Of a stretch of 64,000 nucleotides of DNA, positions 31,167 through 45,039 are shown in pieces. The stretch is from contig NC_088295.1 of NCBI RefSeq assembly GCF_032854445.1, positions 73,062,028 through 73,126,027 of the forward strand, in the 5' to 3' direction. This stretch comes from Liolophura sinensis (taxonomy: Eukaryota > Mollusca > Polyplacophora > Chitonida > Chitonidae). Under the pieces are notes generated by a model, which was not told the origin of the DNA, did not search any database, and saw only the letters and a program-made list of their open reading frames with translations. The position numbers and the translations under genes were made by a program. Each line of letters begins with the position of its first letter. Positions within the stretch are counted from its first letter, which is position 1.

Positions 31167-34100
31167 TGTATTTGGTATTTTAACTGCACACTGTTCCCAG
31201 GACATGAAACATTTTAAAAAAATTTAATAACAATCTGCTGCTAACTTCAGAAAGAACTGTAAAACATATTTATCTGAAAACAACAACCAATCAGAGAAAC
31301 AAATTGAGAACAAAATTCTTCTCTGTCTAAAGAAAACTGTGACATGAAAGAAAACGGGTTATGTAGGTTGAAGTTTTTATCTATACCGTTCCTTTCTGTT
31401 CAGGTCAATAATCCTATTAAAATCTTCTTAAAAATATTTTAGACTTTGTATAGTGACGATGCAGGGAAATAGTATCACATCTAAGAAGTACGACCTATTA
31501 TACAATGTAGCAAATCACTTAACAAACCTGTTGCCATTGCCCTACGTTTCATGGAGAAGATGGAAAAACCACGTTCTAAGTACAGCATTCAGCTGTGCGG
31601 AGAAGCTTGTAATTTGCATTAGATCAAATCTCTTCGCAACTTAAAACTATTTGTTGATCTGGATAAAAATGAGCTAACAGATTGGCTCTGTACGATTTAC
31701 TATTTAGCGATCTCCCATCCATACGGTCGTTCCATATATTCACTTGGTAATACCTGAATAACGGGTAAAAGTTCCCAATGGGACGGGAAAAAGACAGCTG
31801 TTGCCAGCGTTTCTCGTACGTGAATGCGATGTGCTGGGTAAGGGTTCACATAAATGGGGACTGGAGGAGTGAGGAGAGCGCAGAACCTCAATGCTTGTCC
31901 AAATGGTAACACTAAGCGCAGCAGAAATCCCTGTCATGCAAAGTATTGGACGTGCCAGCGGAATTTTCATTCCAAAAAACAGCATCCGTAGCGGTCGTAT
32001 GATTGAAATATCAGAGAGGTATAAGATACTCGTGAACGACCTACGAGTAAAGATTGACGTCATCGTTATCTCTGTATGACGTAAGGCTTGGCAAATCTAG
32101 GTCGCACCGTCTGCTCGTTTTTTACGAGCTGAACGATACTTACTTGTAATAAACGGGTCAATATTTTGGGGGGTTTTATCTCTTTGGGTGTGAAATAAAA
32201 GTAACAAAGAAGCAACTTATGACGCTTTAGTCTATCCAAAGTATCGAATTTTACTTGCAAAATGTAGAAGTTAAGTCGAGAAAATGTACGTTTTCAACGG
32301 CATGTATTTTATGCATATGACACTGTGCGATAAGGCTATAGCGTACTCTCAGCAGCTTTCAAGCCCACCCTATGCAGTAAACATGTGAACAGCGTATCAC
32401 CAGTGGCTTCATGAAAATACAGCATTGCTCTAATTTATTTGGAGGACGCAATTCGTTTAGTTCGAGTAGCTGAACAGCTTTCCATCGTAACGACACGAGT
32501 TCGCCAGCTCACGAGCATAAGAGAGTATCTTAACCTCTCTATTCTTGAGACGTCACACCTAAAGAATAGATGCAACAAATTTAGACTAATGTTATTTGAC
32601 GAAGCCTCCTCGATGACCTGGCGTAAATTATTATACCGTGACAGCTGCTTTCATTATACTTACAAGACATTAACTGTGGTAGCAAACTGTAATCAGGATG
32701 TTGGTAGTGATAAATTCCTCTAAACCGAAACGCCATGAAATCATACAATTTATTAAAAACAGTTACGATGCACTCAGAGTGTTTCATCCCAGAAAAGAGC
32801 TAGCCATATATTTAAAAAAAAACTGACAGCGTTTTGCCCGACATTTGCTTTTATGCACAGATCTTAACTCAAGTCTTAGGAACTTGGTATACGCAGCCCC
32901 AAACTCGACGGAGTGATTAGCTGACTAACATAGCACATATTGCGAAAATCTTTTAATATAATAAATCCACATTATGCATGGCTAAATATGGACTGGGGTT
33001 GTTACTGGCCCTTGAAAAAAGTGAGCTACGACGTATCTCGGTTTGCTTTTTACGTTGAACTTCTAGGCTCATAACGAGTTTACTTTCCTAACCAAGTATT
33101 CGTTTGCGTGTCTAGAAGCCATTAGCCTGGCCTGGCGCAAAGCCTAGACAATCATCTCCCTGGACCTTAACGGCTATGATCCTTCTACTTAAGGTAATTT
33201 ACAGTAATCGGTTTTCTTTGTTCTTTTAACCCCCTTGTCGTCTTAACTTTAACTTAGAGAACTGAAGAGAGGTGATAAAAACTTTTAATAAAAACATCTT
33301 AAATTTGCATAGAGAAAGTGAGCTGTCAAAGATAGAAGTTTGGCGTCTTGTTGTGTTACATCTACATGGCTTTTGTTAACAGCTTTGACAGTAATTTCAG
33401 ATATCTCTTAAAATATTCAGTCATTTTGGACCTGGCAAAGAGCCACAGTATTTTCCACCACAGACTTGTTCATATAGTTATATCGCCCATGTTGCCTCCC
33501 CCTCATATAGTCTGCTATTTGCCGGTCAATCAGAGCCTACGATCTAGGGTATAGAAATAAAAGGGGTCTCTTCAAGAAAACCAGTCACATGGTGCGTGTA
33601 AGACGATGAATACTGGTAAAAACCAGACATGTTGACATCAAGTACCACTTCTAACTTTGCTCGTCCAGATATTGGCCTCTGTCTGAATTATATGCATGCA
33701 TGTATCAAAATTGATCTCATTTCGATCTGAATGACTAAGAAAAAATTGATGATACTGTCAATGGTGGAAATTTGATCATCTGGCAATAAAATGCCTCGAC
33801 GCAAATAAATGCCTGTGATATTTTTAATAAATACATTCCAACGAAGGCTTAGGGGGCGCGTTCAGAATGAAACACACTGACTTCAATTCCCTAACAGCTA
33901 AACACCGCTTGAGTCGACCACCTCAGCGACCAGGAAACTCTCTGCAGGCAGTGTTCTCTATCACCGGATGTCATACCGTAATATCGGCACGACTTGCCTC
34001 AGATTGATGGCTTCCCCCGGGCACTTGGTCTGTTGATGTTGATTGTGCTGCTAGCAAAGTTATTGCCTAGGCCACTGTTGGAATCTGGTTGTCTTTATTG

Positions 34101-34370
34101 TACGGTAGATAACATAATAATTGGAGGAATGTTCCTCAAGCAAATAACTTCTTTAAATAGAAATATGTAAATGAAATCAAGTGTACAAATTATTTCATAG
34201 CCGACTCGATTGACCCTTTCTAAACCGTCATTGGCTATTCAGATGAAAATGGCGACACAGTTATCTTTCTCCGGAATCTCTAAGGTCTCTTAAGAAAAAC
34301 GCCTATAATATTACTGCATATTAAATAAATGGATTTTTTTCATGATGACACAAACAGTGATAATAGAGAC
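31167..34370. other. Long stretch without a supported gene
   Basis: ORFs of up to 107 residues (for example 31740-32063 minus, 32439-32723 plus) are unrecognised and overlap others in antisense. No SINE head, satellite or terminal repeats were found. Confidence 0.5.
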
Positions 34371-34373
34371 CTT

Positions 34374-34457
34374 CAAGTTCAACTTGTAACTTATAAGTTT
34401 ATACTGAAAGTAATGCACGTATTATAGTTTTAAGTTACAAGTTACAAAGTGAACTTG
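34374..34457. repeat. Small interrupted inverted repeat
   Basis: 'caagttcaacttgtaactt' (34374-34392) pairs with 'aagttacaagtt' (34431-34442) and 'gaacttg' (34451-34457), leaving an ~8-base bulge and a ~38-base loop. The same CAAGTTAC words are repeated directly just downstream. It may be a small hairpin or the remains of a palindromic element. Confidence 0.6.
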
Positions 34458-35190
34458 TTACTTGTAACTAAAGGCTGCTGATATATGAAACCTCATTCTT
34501 TAACCTGGCCGTCTTTGTGTGTTAATGTCAGACGTACATATCTGTCAGCCAGTCAGTCATGCAACATTTTCAGTATTGCCTGGCAACAAGCAATGCTTCT
34601 TATGTTGTCATGCACGGTATAATATAATTATCACGAATGACCAGCGCTCAGTTACTGCAGTTCTTTGTAGTGTGAGGGAGATACAACATGCAATTCGTAT
34701 GCGGTAATTCCCTAATTACGCCTAAGGACAGGTGAAAAAGCAGCAAGTCAGACGGCGGCATGGATTTCCGGCAAAAACCTTTTAACTACAATAACAATGC
34801 CTTTGACGTTTGACACAGGTCCATTTAGCCGAAACTGCTCTGGGGCTAAATGCCCCCAAATAATCTCCAACTTCGTCATGTCTTCTCATTAAAGCTATAC
34901 ACACACACCTGATGTAGCCCATGTATAAACAGATCTAAACGACAAAACCTACTTTCTATGTCGGGGTATTTCTTTGAGTAATCGCGATCACGGCGTTATA
35001 AATATCGCTTTTACGTCAAAAGTGTCGTATAATCTTCAATACAATTTTAATTTCAAAGAAATTAGGCACATCGTTACCTTTAAGTGAAGGAAAGGCAAGC
35101 CTCTTAACGACGAGGCTAAGAAAAAATGTTTTTGATGAATGAAACTATTATGCTAGCGAAGAAAGATGTCTACCGCACTTGAACTGCGTA

Positions 35191-35500
35191 GAGTGAGTGA
35201 GCGAGTGAGTCCTTTGGGTTTAACGTTGTACTTTTTTGTAATCAATGTTGTAATTTTTGTCCTTAGAGTGCATGTAATGTGCTTCCTTACTGCACAACGG
35301 GTTCCAACGCTCTTTTATCTAGTGCTGCTTCACTGAGACGACCTACCGAAGGTAAGTGAGCCGCCGCACCCGAGCCATTATGCTGATACAGGTCAGTCAG
35401 TCGTTGCAATATCCCTCTAATGCTGAACACCAAGCAAGGAAGTACAACCTCCTCTTGTAAAGTGTTAGAAGCGACCCGACCCAGAATTGATTACTCAAAG
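35191..35500 (-). repeat. SINE family B copy
   Basis: The plus strand reads (GAGT)n, 'gggtttaacgttgtact', a deletion of part of the 'tcatatgacgac' region, then the middle module 'gtgctgcttcactgagac' and 'cagtcgttgcaatatccc', ending in 'gcgacccgacccagaatt'. This is the same subtype as 28525-28861. The tRNA-like head is truncated and no target-site duplication is visible. Confidence 0.85.
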
Positions 35501-37374
35501 CAATACACCTGAGCATACATGTGGAGGCTGAATTCATACAGAACTACACCTACATAAACCCTGGCCTGAGAACCTAAGTGTTAGCTGACCACATGGTGCT
35601 GCCTGGTGTTTCGCGCGGTGTTTCGTAGCACGTGCAAGAAAAAGAGGAAAGAGCGGATTCGGTTGGCTAGCCTGGAGAATAAATTTGAAGTAAATGTGTT
35701 GTGTTGTAAATTCTGTTAAAACCGGATTTCACTGGACAGAGAGGTGCACACAATCTAAGCAAGATGATTCTACAAATCCCAGGCAGGACCTCACATTGGA
35801 CTTGAAATGTGCAAGTACAATACACATACACGTCGGGATCACAGCCAGGTCACGGAGCAGATTCCCGTGACTTGGGCCTGTTTTTAATCAGTGAATTTTC
35901 CTTATTCTGAATTCTAGCTGAGAATATCTTTAAAGTGACCGTACTGGAGAATACTGGTCACTGGCATGGAGATTGTTTCGTGAAATAAGATCATTTGAGC
36001 ACTTAAAAGGACCAAAATCGGAACGGTTGAGATTTAACTATTGCTCAGACAAATTCACCTGATACAAAACGGACCACGATTAAGAAACTTACACACATAT
36101 TATTAAATGTGAGGTGTATTAATGTGTGAATGCAAGCTCATCGAAAAGATGTCTTTTGTACCAAACCCTTTCAATACTACCTCACTGCCTTGCTTCCATA
36201 TCTCGTCGCCTTCTTACCTCACTACCTTAACCGCATCGCTACCCCGCTAATAGCGAGGCGATGCTGCTTCCTACTTCGTCACACTGAAACTATGCAACGA
36301 GAGACAGTTCCATACATAGATGCTTTCTGCCAGGCCAAGGAGAATTGGGACATTCCTGATCTCCCATAACTTGTGCAAAAAGCCGCTCGCCAACGAGCAT
36401 GTTTGTTCTTCTGTTTGTTAACCTTGATCCCTCGAGGTAATGCTCTATGAACCTGGTGTCACCGCATTTTAGCGAAATTTTATTTAAATTCCATGCCTGG
36501 AATATCGATAATGTCTATTGACAATGACAAAAAAAAAAGATGACTCCCCGTTTTGAGTTATCATTTCGTCTATTTAATGGCTACTTGTTTCTTTTTTGTG
36601 GATATTGTTGCTTTGGAAATGAAACTGGAAAAAAAAATGACTTGGATCAACTGAACGTCATTATTTGATTGACAGATGGTATTCAGCTGTCGAAATCAAA
36701 GCTAAGATTTAATAGCTTGACACGATTTTGTACTCAGCGGAAACTAGCGCTAAAGCTCCAAAGCCATCCTGCGAAGTACCAAATTATGTAACATATGTGT
36801 AACCACCAATGTCAAACTAAAATTGCTTTTAAGACGAAATATCCAAATGAATTGGGTTATGTATAAGGTGTAATATCTTTGAAATCATGACTTGTTTGCG
36901 ATCAAAATCCTCAGTTTAATATTACTACGGGCGGAGAGGTTTATAAGTTTTATATTACACAAGCATACTCTGGTCTATCACAAGTAGATGGGAGTTATAA
37001 TGTCTGGCATTTATCAGGCAAACTTATTGGAGTTTTAGTTTCGAATCTTCCTTCGTGCATAGTAGAACAACGCTAAGTGTGCTCCCTTGTGTACCATTTA
37101 CGGGTAAAGACTGCGGCTAGCACAAATAGAAAGGCTTTGTTTTTGACTCTCTAAACCCACCATAATGTCAGCAGCTCAGGCTCCAACGGTTGTCAGGTGC
37201 CGTATGTCGGCCAAATTCTGTCGATTGATCTGCTTACTATTACAGACGGGATCTTTACGAAAGTCAAAAGAGCACAGTGTAGCTAGGGGCGTGTAAGAAA
37301 GTTATTATTTTTAAAAGAAGCTTGACATATTGACATCAAGCACCTAATCTTCTATAAAACAGGTCAGAGGGCCA
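35501..37374. other. No supported gene
   Basis: ORF 36130-36369 (79 residues) is unrecognised; its sequence at ~36172-36260 is enriched in a loose CCTCACTACC / ATCGCTACC pattern. Otherwise nothing is visible. Confidence 0.5.
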
Positions 37375-37482
37375 CCACTGCCGAGGTGGTAAGCACGCTA
37401 GTGCAATGCAATGAACCAGGAGCTTCTCACAAATGCGGTCGCTGTGTTCAGCTCATACCCGCCAGCACGCAGAGGTCAGTAC
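37375..37482 (+). repeat. SINE family A head fragment
   Basis: The segment has 'gccaccactgccgaggtg', then 'caatgaaccaggagcttc', 'aaatgcggtcgctgtg' and 'ttcagctcatacc', matching the 5' half of family A. The body ends at the microsatellite. Confidence 0.7.
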
Positions 37483-37487
37483 GCTCA

Positions 37488-37660
<173 letters not shown>

Positions 37661-37799
37661 GTAAGGGAGAAAGTACAGTTACGAATGCTTTCTCTTTCTT
37701 AAACTAGCAATATTGATGTACCTAAGTGTCTTTCTGCACTACGCAAATAATAGGTGTAAACATGTGACATGAATTGTCCTTTTTTATGCATTGAATTTG

Positions 37800-37802
<3 letters not shown>

Positions 37803-37830
<28 letters not shown>
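37803..37830. repeat. (AT)n microsatellite
   Basis: About 14 AT units. Confidence 0.95.
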
Positions 37831-37832
<2 letters not shown>

Positions 37833-38052
37833 AATGAACACGCCAAGAATTGCAAAAGTAGTCGTTTGCGTGGGTGTCTGATGCAAAGTTCGGGTGGCTC
37901 AGTGAAAGACAGCTTTATTAGATGCAGGTCACATGGCACTCTCTATTATTTCACCATGTAATGTTGATTTTGGTGCCCCCTTTTTACGAATTCCTTCTTT
38001 AAATATTGTGTTCTATATCTTTAAAAAATTTTTCTTGATGTTATAGGGTGAG

Positions 38053-38925
38053 TGTCTGACCTACATTTTCCCTCTGTGTATGTTATAGCCTGCCCTGTAA
38101 TTTAGTGGAGCGTTCCCCATGCTTCGGTGTTTATAAGTTTAGTGCCATGGTATATAGGGTGCACATCCTGGAAATATGTGATAATCCAGAATTATCTTTA
38201 CGTTAATCTATAAATATGAGCGAGTTGTGAAGCTCGCAGTCATTTACTCAAGTCCACTTTACTCAAGTCCACTTTACTGTCATTCACTGTGAAGGATTTT
38301 ATCGGGTATGGAAATATCGGCTTTCACGCCATTCGACATTAGCCATTTGTACTCTGTACTCTGGATTGTTTTCTGTACGTAGCACTATGTTTCGCAACTT
38401 TCTATTTTTTGTGGCTTTTTTTGGAGATTGTTTCGCTCTTGGGCTCTTTCTGTGATTACGTACATTTCATTCCAGTTTACCCTGAAAGTGACTTTATGCA
38501 TATTTCCGAGGAGTGAAACATACATCGACAGCTCGGCATCACCAACGCTACTGTCAACCCGTCCGCCCTGAGAAGTTACACCTTCACAAGCAGGTGGGGA
38601 ATAAACCATCGACAGCGTGCCGTGCCGTGTCACTTCTCGGACTGTCATCCGTCAATTGAGGAATTCCTCTTAACTGTGGATTCTGTATTTACGTGGACTG
38701 ACCTGCCTTTAAAAGCTGGAATATTCCATTCAGATTTGGACGCTGTCATCAGTAAGAGACTATATATTTTTGTAATTAATTGTATTGTTTTGTATATTGT
38801 TGTCAGTTGCGTTATTTGTTTTTTTTTTTGTTCAAATATATGTATTGATCTTATTCCAGCGTTTTCGTGTTTCTTTGTTTGATCTTATGTAAGGCTTATC
38901 GTTGATCTTAGAGTTAAACAAGCCA
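38053..38925 (+). repeat. Solo LTR of the Gmr1-like element
   Basis: Starting at TGTCTGACC and ending at 'ttaaacaagcca', this ~873-bp copy matches the LTRs of the element at 16.4-23 kb along its full length and contains a segment (about 38285-38340) deleted from the element's own two main LTRs. No internal region adjoins it. This is the usual product of recombination between two LTRs. I could not identify a target-site duplication. ORFs at 38385-38882 are LTR sequence, not genes. Confidence 0.87.
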
Positions 38926-39177
38926 TTTGTTTCTCATCTTTACTCTCCGACAATGACACCTTTACACCCTGTACACTGAGTTCTCCTGGTACTGTACTTT
39001 TCAGAATAAGAATGTACAGTATCTGTAGTTTTCTTAAACAGAACCTACAATTTGACAATAGGGTGACATCACAACTATCGTTTAATGACGAAGAATACAC
39101 ACATGGCTATGTAACGGAAGAGAATAAGGGATAATACAAGCAATTCCCTGAAACAGAGAACGGCACAGTCGGATATT

Positions 39178-39222
39178 GGGGGGCTGGGAGCTGGGGGCTG
39201 GGGGCTGGGAGCTAGGGACTAT
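39178..39222 (+). repeat. G-rich tandem array, potential quadruplex
   Basis: Six runs of three to six G are separated by short CT/AGCT-type spacers (gggggct, gggagct, gggggct and so on), a 7-bp repeated unit. Four or more G-runs with short loops meet the usual G-quadruplex pattern on the plus strand. Confidence 0.85.
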
Positions 39223-42200
39223 CTAAATTGCTACTTTTTAATCATATACATGAACAGTTGGAAAACAATTCTGAGGTAAAGGGCAGGTATCCAGACTTCA
39301 TCGGTTACCTGTGACTATTTGTTAACTGCCACACTTTCACCACTGCTTTAGTTTTACAGCATCATGAAAATCTGACGAAATGCCATTAAGAGAAACCATG
39401 GCCCTTTTTTTTATCTCATCACGTCCAAGGCGTTTCTTTTGCAGGTATTTCAATTGTTTTCGTAATTAAGAGAAACATCTCACTAAGTTTAACCAAACCT
39501 AGTTACTACTAACTTTGAGCAGTAAACGTGTTTAGCCTAAGTATTAACCAACTTAAGAACCGAACTCCGAATGCCAACAAAGCCTTGAATTGTCAGGCGA
39601 AGGAGTGCGTGATAGCATTTGGTCGTTCTCGGGCGAAATCACCATAACCTTCACGTAGAGTTCCGACGTGACCTTTCCCCGTAAAAGCCGGTGCTGGCAA
39701 TAATGGAAAGTCTCTGTACTTGACTGAGTTTTCGACCCTTTACAAACGTCATGGAGACTTCGGTTGAATTTCCTAGCCACGGTCCGGTGTGCCGATCGGG
39801 ACACTCCATTGGCCGGAATCTTTTCCAAATGCCACCTGAACAGAGTTGTTCATTCCGTATCAGACAGTAATTAATTGGAAATTCTAGACATTTCGGCATG
39901 AAGAACCCCGTCTCTCACAACTTCCGACTACAACACATCTCCATCTGGCCAGTATATAGCCAGATGGTGTTTTGTGTGAGCTTGTTTAAATGTACCATTT
40001 GTAGTAAAAAAGGATGTAATAGTTTCATAATGAACATGTTGTACCAACAGGAATAACTTATGCAATTTACTCATTAAACGGTTAATTAAAGTAGAAAATC
40101 TGGCGCTGCGTTTTAAACATGTCTGTGTCCATCCTCCAACTTTTGTGAGCTATACGAGGCAAGGGCAAGGACGTTTTCTCTAATCACCAGGCGCCATATG
40201 GCTTATTTCAAAGCAAAATGTCTTGGACTGCTGAGCATACCCAAACACGTGGTTGGGATCATTTTATATTCCTCCACTAAAGTGTGTATTGATAGACCTG
40301 TACTGATGTCGTCACATTTAGAATTGTCTGGAAAATGTTTGTTAACACGATAGCCATCGACCTGGAACAACGTAATAAGAAAATTTATCAAATTGTCAAA
40401 GTATTTGGCTGCATTTAAATGAAAGGCCAAACGTAAGCAGCTTACGAATGTGAACTAAGGACAAGCTCCTATTTTTTTATCAAATCAATCAGTGAGTCAG
40501 TGAACATTACAAAAAAGAACGGCCTACGGTTTAGATTAAAACATGCCTGATCCTTTAAACAAAACACTAAATCTTTTAAATGGATACATTTTAAATATTA
40601 AATATACAAATACATATATTTATCTAGTTTATCAAGCTTAGTATTTTGTTTAATTTACTCTACGTAGATGGATCAAAGTATTTATTCCAACAAAAATTCC
40701 TAAAAGAAATTCTCAGCCTACCGTTCGTATCTACATATATTGTATTTTTTATGAATATTCACTAAAGTCACTGTCTTCTTTTATAACCGTGTTATAAACA
40801 CAACTAAAACTCCCACAAAAATCCACTCCGTTCCAACAGCTCCCACTCTAAGTATTTTATCCTATACATAGTTTACCAGAAAATGTTTTGAGTGGGCAAA
40901 AATTCATACCTGTTCTGCCACAATTCAACTGTTTACTGCACTAGACTGATAAATTGCCACATTGTGCCTAAAAGTATTATAAAAGCCGAATTTGGTTGAT
41001 CAGTACGTCTCCAAAAATTCCGTAACGTTATGTACATTGAACTAGTGACGCAGTGACAAACAACAAAGAACTCTGTCCTGACTTGAGTATTCTCTGTGGT
41101 GATGGACGGTCCAACTGGCAAGACTACGGTTTGCAATTAAATCAGCAAACATTACGGTATGCGTATGTATCGAAATTTTCGAAGAAATGAAACAAATCTA
41201 CAGATACGCAAGAATATTTAATTCATAAATATACACAAATTGAGTAACGAATGACAATAGCTACTCTGCTTGATGCGGATTGTTGCGACAGCTTTGTAAA
41301 ACGGGCCCCAGTAAACATCACTGTAAGAATTTTTAAGGCTAGTGATAGACGGATGAGAAAATTGACACCCACAGATAACATCACTGATATCCTCTTCGTC
41401 TCGTGATCCTGTATTTGTTGGAGTACGGAAAGGGCTATATTCATCTGGATATTGGAAGAGACTAAATAATATAAAGGTGGAAGGATTCTTTCCAACAAGA
41501 ATTGAAAAGAATGAGATATGTAAAGCGCTGAATGGGAGGGTACGAAATGGGGGATAAATAATATTGTTCTACATTAGAACGGAAGCGTACAAATTGTACG
41601 GGACTATAGAACAGCATTAAAAACTGGATGAAATGAATGAATGGATGAAAGCGCAAATAAGACGAAATAACTTTTTGAATGATAGATATTGGGTTAAATT
41701 GAGCAAATCCACATTAGGGCAGCCGGTACTTCTGCTAACATCCAATTCAAACCCTGTTAGGTATAAAAATCTTTACGATGAAGTACTCAAACTGAAAATA
41801 TTGAAGGACACATTATTACCCATCATCTGTGTTAAATGTCTTAATTTCAGCAGAACGAAACCCATTGAGTTATGTAATAATTCCACATGTTGGCTTCTTT
41901 CATCGTCTGGACACTGTCGAAGATAGGTCAATGTTTAGAAATGCCCTCCTGCATGGGAATAAAGGTATAAAACACAACTGGCCAGAAGCCTGTAGATTCT
42001 ACAACAACGACATCAGGTCAATTCATCCTTTAGGGGATATCTGGCATCAACTAAAAACGATGAAGTTTTACATGTAAGATGTTCAACGAAACATAACGGC
42101 TTTGTCAGAAGAAAGGATTACAACACAAAACATAAAGAGACTGTTGAAATGCAATTTGGCAGCTATTGATCAAACCGTGTTCCTTTAATCCCTCATACTG

Positions 42201-44032
42201 TGTGCAAGATCACGTTTATGTCTGAAAGGGCATGGTACAGAATGCTAACAGTCGAAATACACAAAAATCAGACGATGTGATCATTGATTGGGATGTAATT
42301 TTGATTGATATTTATAATTTTGCTCTAAATTTTTGACTAACACTTGTCCACAATCTCCTAATATGAAGCAAAAAATTCGTTTTACATGCAAGCATCTGCT
42401 TTCCAGCATTGCCTTTAGATAAAAGTATGAAGAAAATAGGTCTATATTCCCTGGCTGAGAACTTATGTAGGTTATGGGGGTAAGATAAACAATATCTGAT
42501 ATATCTGTTACATAGCAGCTGTGTGTTTTGAATTTAACTTTATCTTAGATTTTACATGTGAAATATTTCACAGTCTTTTCATCCGTATATGCAATATGGA
42601 GGCCATTCAATTTTGAACTTCTGCCTGTGTGCCTACGTAAATCTACGTCTGGAACGCCATCTGGCCAGATAGCCTACATTTCAAAGATTGATCTCTAATT
42701 CTTCTTACGTTGAGAAAAAATCATTATATTAACAAGTATGTATTACAATGACGTTTTAAATTCTGGCAGAACCTGCATTGTCGATGCAAAAAGGCCAGCA
42801 CTGTTACCAATTGGCAACCATTCCATAGTCCCAAGTTATGTCATCCAATTTGGCGCTGTATTCATTTAAACCTCTCTCCGTTTTCACTTGGAAGGCCTCC
42901 ACGTGACTTTATCTTCCTCTCTACTGCCTTGTTCTACATCTAGCCGTAAAGGCCGTGTCTAACGGGTAATGGAATGTCTTTGTTTTTGACAGAATTCGCG
43001 ACCCGTTATATCCGCCATGCACTACGTCTGCACCTTTTAGCGTGTGGTCTGTCAGCTTCTGTCAGGCGACCAGTCTGGTTTCTCCTTCAGTTAGAACCTT
43101 TACTTGAGGCCCCCAGAGCTGAAAGGCTTGATGCGAGTAAGAAGGTAATTGCTCACCGTGATCAGACGTGTAGACATCAAGCACCTCGTATTTCACCTTC
43201 TTGTGGATAATAGGCTTAGTTCTACTTACGCTTGCTTGGGTATCAGATGAAGTGGCAGACAGCCTCCGAGGATGGTTGTATTTCAGTTGAATATGTTGGC
43301 CAGTGTTGAATTAATTGAAAAAAAATGCGAAATGGCCAAACTACAAGTTAATGCTAAGGAAGATGCCTCCAAGGCTCACGGGATACTGGAATGATTCGAA
43401 GATGGAATCATAAATCTGACCAATCTGGTGAAAACCAAATGTAGAAATATGAAATTCAGTAATGAAAAGGCAAGACAAAGAAATGTAAGAAAAGTATTTT
43501 GGGACAAACCTGGTGATACCGTTTGAAATACTCTTCCAGTTCCGGCGTTACATTTACTCAAGTTATATTTTCATTTATTCAGATATTCTTTGCAAGTACA
43601 AAATAGTACAAACCAAAATTTCTAGGTAACGAAAAAAGCCAGTTCTACAGCATCACAGATATTGAATTAAAGGAAGCAGATTTAGTCTAAAAAACCTTCG
43701 TAATATTTACCCTTAAACGATTGAGTTTTTCGCAACGAATTTTCGACCCGATATATTCACTGTGAAGACCTTCAGCTGAGGATATTCAAGTAAAGATAAC
43801 ACTTGCACTGATAAGGTATTTGGGTAGCCTCTGACTCAACCTTACCGTTATATGGCTTTCTTGAGATTTTTATCCAAAAATCATTTGTCTATGTATATGT
43901 AACAATAATAATGCCACTTAGACCACTTAAGACGGCCACCACTTACTGAATGACCTCAGGCCGCTGTATTGTGGAGATTTGTCCTTTGCGTTGTGTAATT
44001 TTTTTTCATTTAATCAGATTAAGCGCTTAAAT
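39223..44032. other. Long stretch without a supported gene
   Basis: A run of ORFs under 100 residues on both strands (for example 39553-39899 minus, 41633-42077 plus, 42974-43210 plus) shows nothing I recognise. A 9-bp perfect hairpin, ccatctggc/gccagatgg, lies at 39941-39967. A lone 'agctttgtaaaacgggcc' at 41290 resembles one end of the 5876-type MITE but has no partner. Confidence 0.45.
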
Positions 44033-44034
44033 CG

Positions 44035-44110
44035 CTGGTATTTTAAGTTGACGACGTTGGCTGAATTTATGGGTGGCGGAAACCAGAGTACATGAGGCAG
44101 ATGAGTAAAG
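44035..44110 (-). repeat. SINE family A fragment
   Basis: 'gacgacgttggctgaatt' and 'gggtggcggaaaccagag' match part of the family A 3' module on the minus strand. Short and diverged. Confidence 0.45.
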
Positions 44111-44354
44111 TAACCGCTGAACCTTCCCTTGCGTAACCCACATACGTACATGTATGTGTCATATTGGGGAAACCAAGTGAACCCTGATGAACCATCAATG
44201 ACCGCCCAGGTTCCAAGAACAGGGAAGACAGGGGAATTCCGGAAATTCCCTGCCTGAGACTAGAATGGAAATCAACGCACGATGTGTCCTAAAAACCAAC
44301 CATCATTCTCACGATTTTTAGTCACTCCAAACCGTTTAGGATGAACCGTGTAGA

Positions 44355-44915
44355 GATGACTCTAATATCAAAAGCAATTCAAGTCTAACAATTATAGCAT
44401 GTTTGCTCTGCTTAAGTTGACCCGAACAATATGCAGATAAGGGGATGTATAGTTCTTTGATCACCTTTTGCCTTTGATTATTCAGTAAGTCACAATAATA
44501 TATAAAGGAGACGAGTCACATCAACTTCGTCTTCTGTTTCAGCGAACCTTACAAGAACACATGCATGTTATGGAGATATGTTTTACACACGACTACCAAC
44601 AAGAAACTAGGTTAATACCCTGCTTCGTGATTGTGTCATTTAGGACTTTCTGGCCAAAGATAAAATGACTGATATAAAAGCAAATTCCAAGATTTGAAGT
44701 GTATCTAGTCTATGAAATGGAGCTGGGCAATATCCAAAACAAGGAGATGCATAATTTTTTGATCGTCTTTTACCTTTGATAATTCAGTAAGTCACGAGGA
44801 GACTACTTCGTCTACGTCTACGTCTGTGTATACCCCTGTGTAATGAAGTCTAAAAGAACACAAGCATTTTATCACGACATGTTTTACACGCGAATAGCAG
44901 CAAGAAAGTAGGTTT
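44355..44915. repeat. ~302-bp tandem duplication
   Basis: 44355-44625 is repeated at about 44660-44915. Shared landmarks: 'attcagtaagtcac' at 44480 and 44782, 'aagaacaca.gcat' and 'atgttttacac.cga' before 'agtagg/actagg'. The copies are diverged. It borders the larger duplicated blocks that begin at 45040. Confidence 0.75.
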
Positions 44916-45039
44916 TGGCAAGGTGTCAATAATTGTCAAATCCTTTTAATGCCCCTTTGGCATTTCTTGGAAACCACTTTAATTTTTGTTTGGTTTTCGT
45001 GTGTGCGTTACTATCGATAGTTAGGCGTCTTAATTGCAC

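Noticed and set aside
38385-38882. ORFs at 38385-38648 (minus) and 38622-38882 (plus)
   Set aside because: They lie inside the solo LTR and have matching frames in the other LTR copies (for example 17065-17373), so they are repeat sequence.
39941-39967. Perfect 9-bp hairpin resembling a terminator
   Set aside because: No adjacent gene; bacterial-type terminators are not expected here and short hairpins are common by chance.
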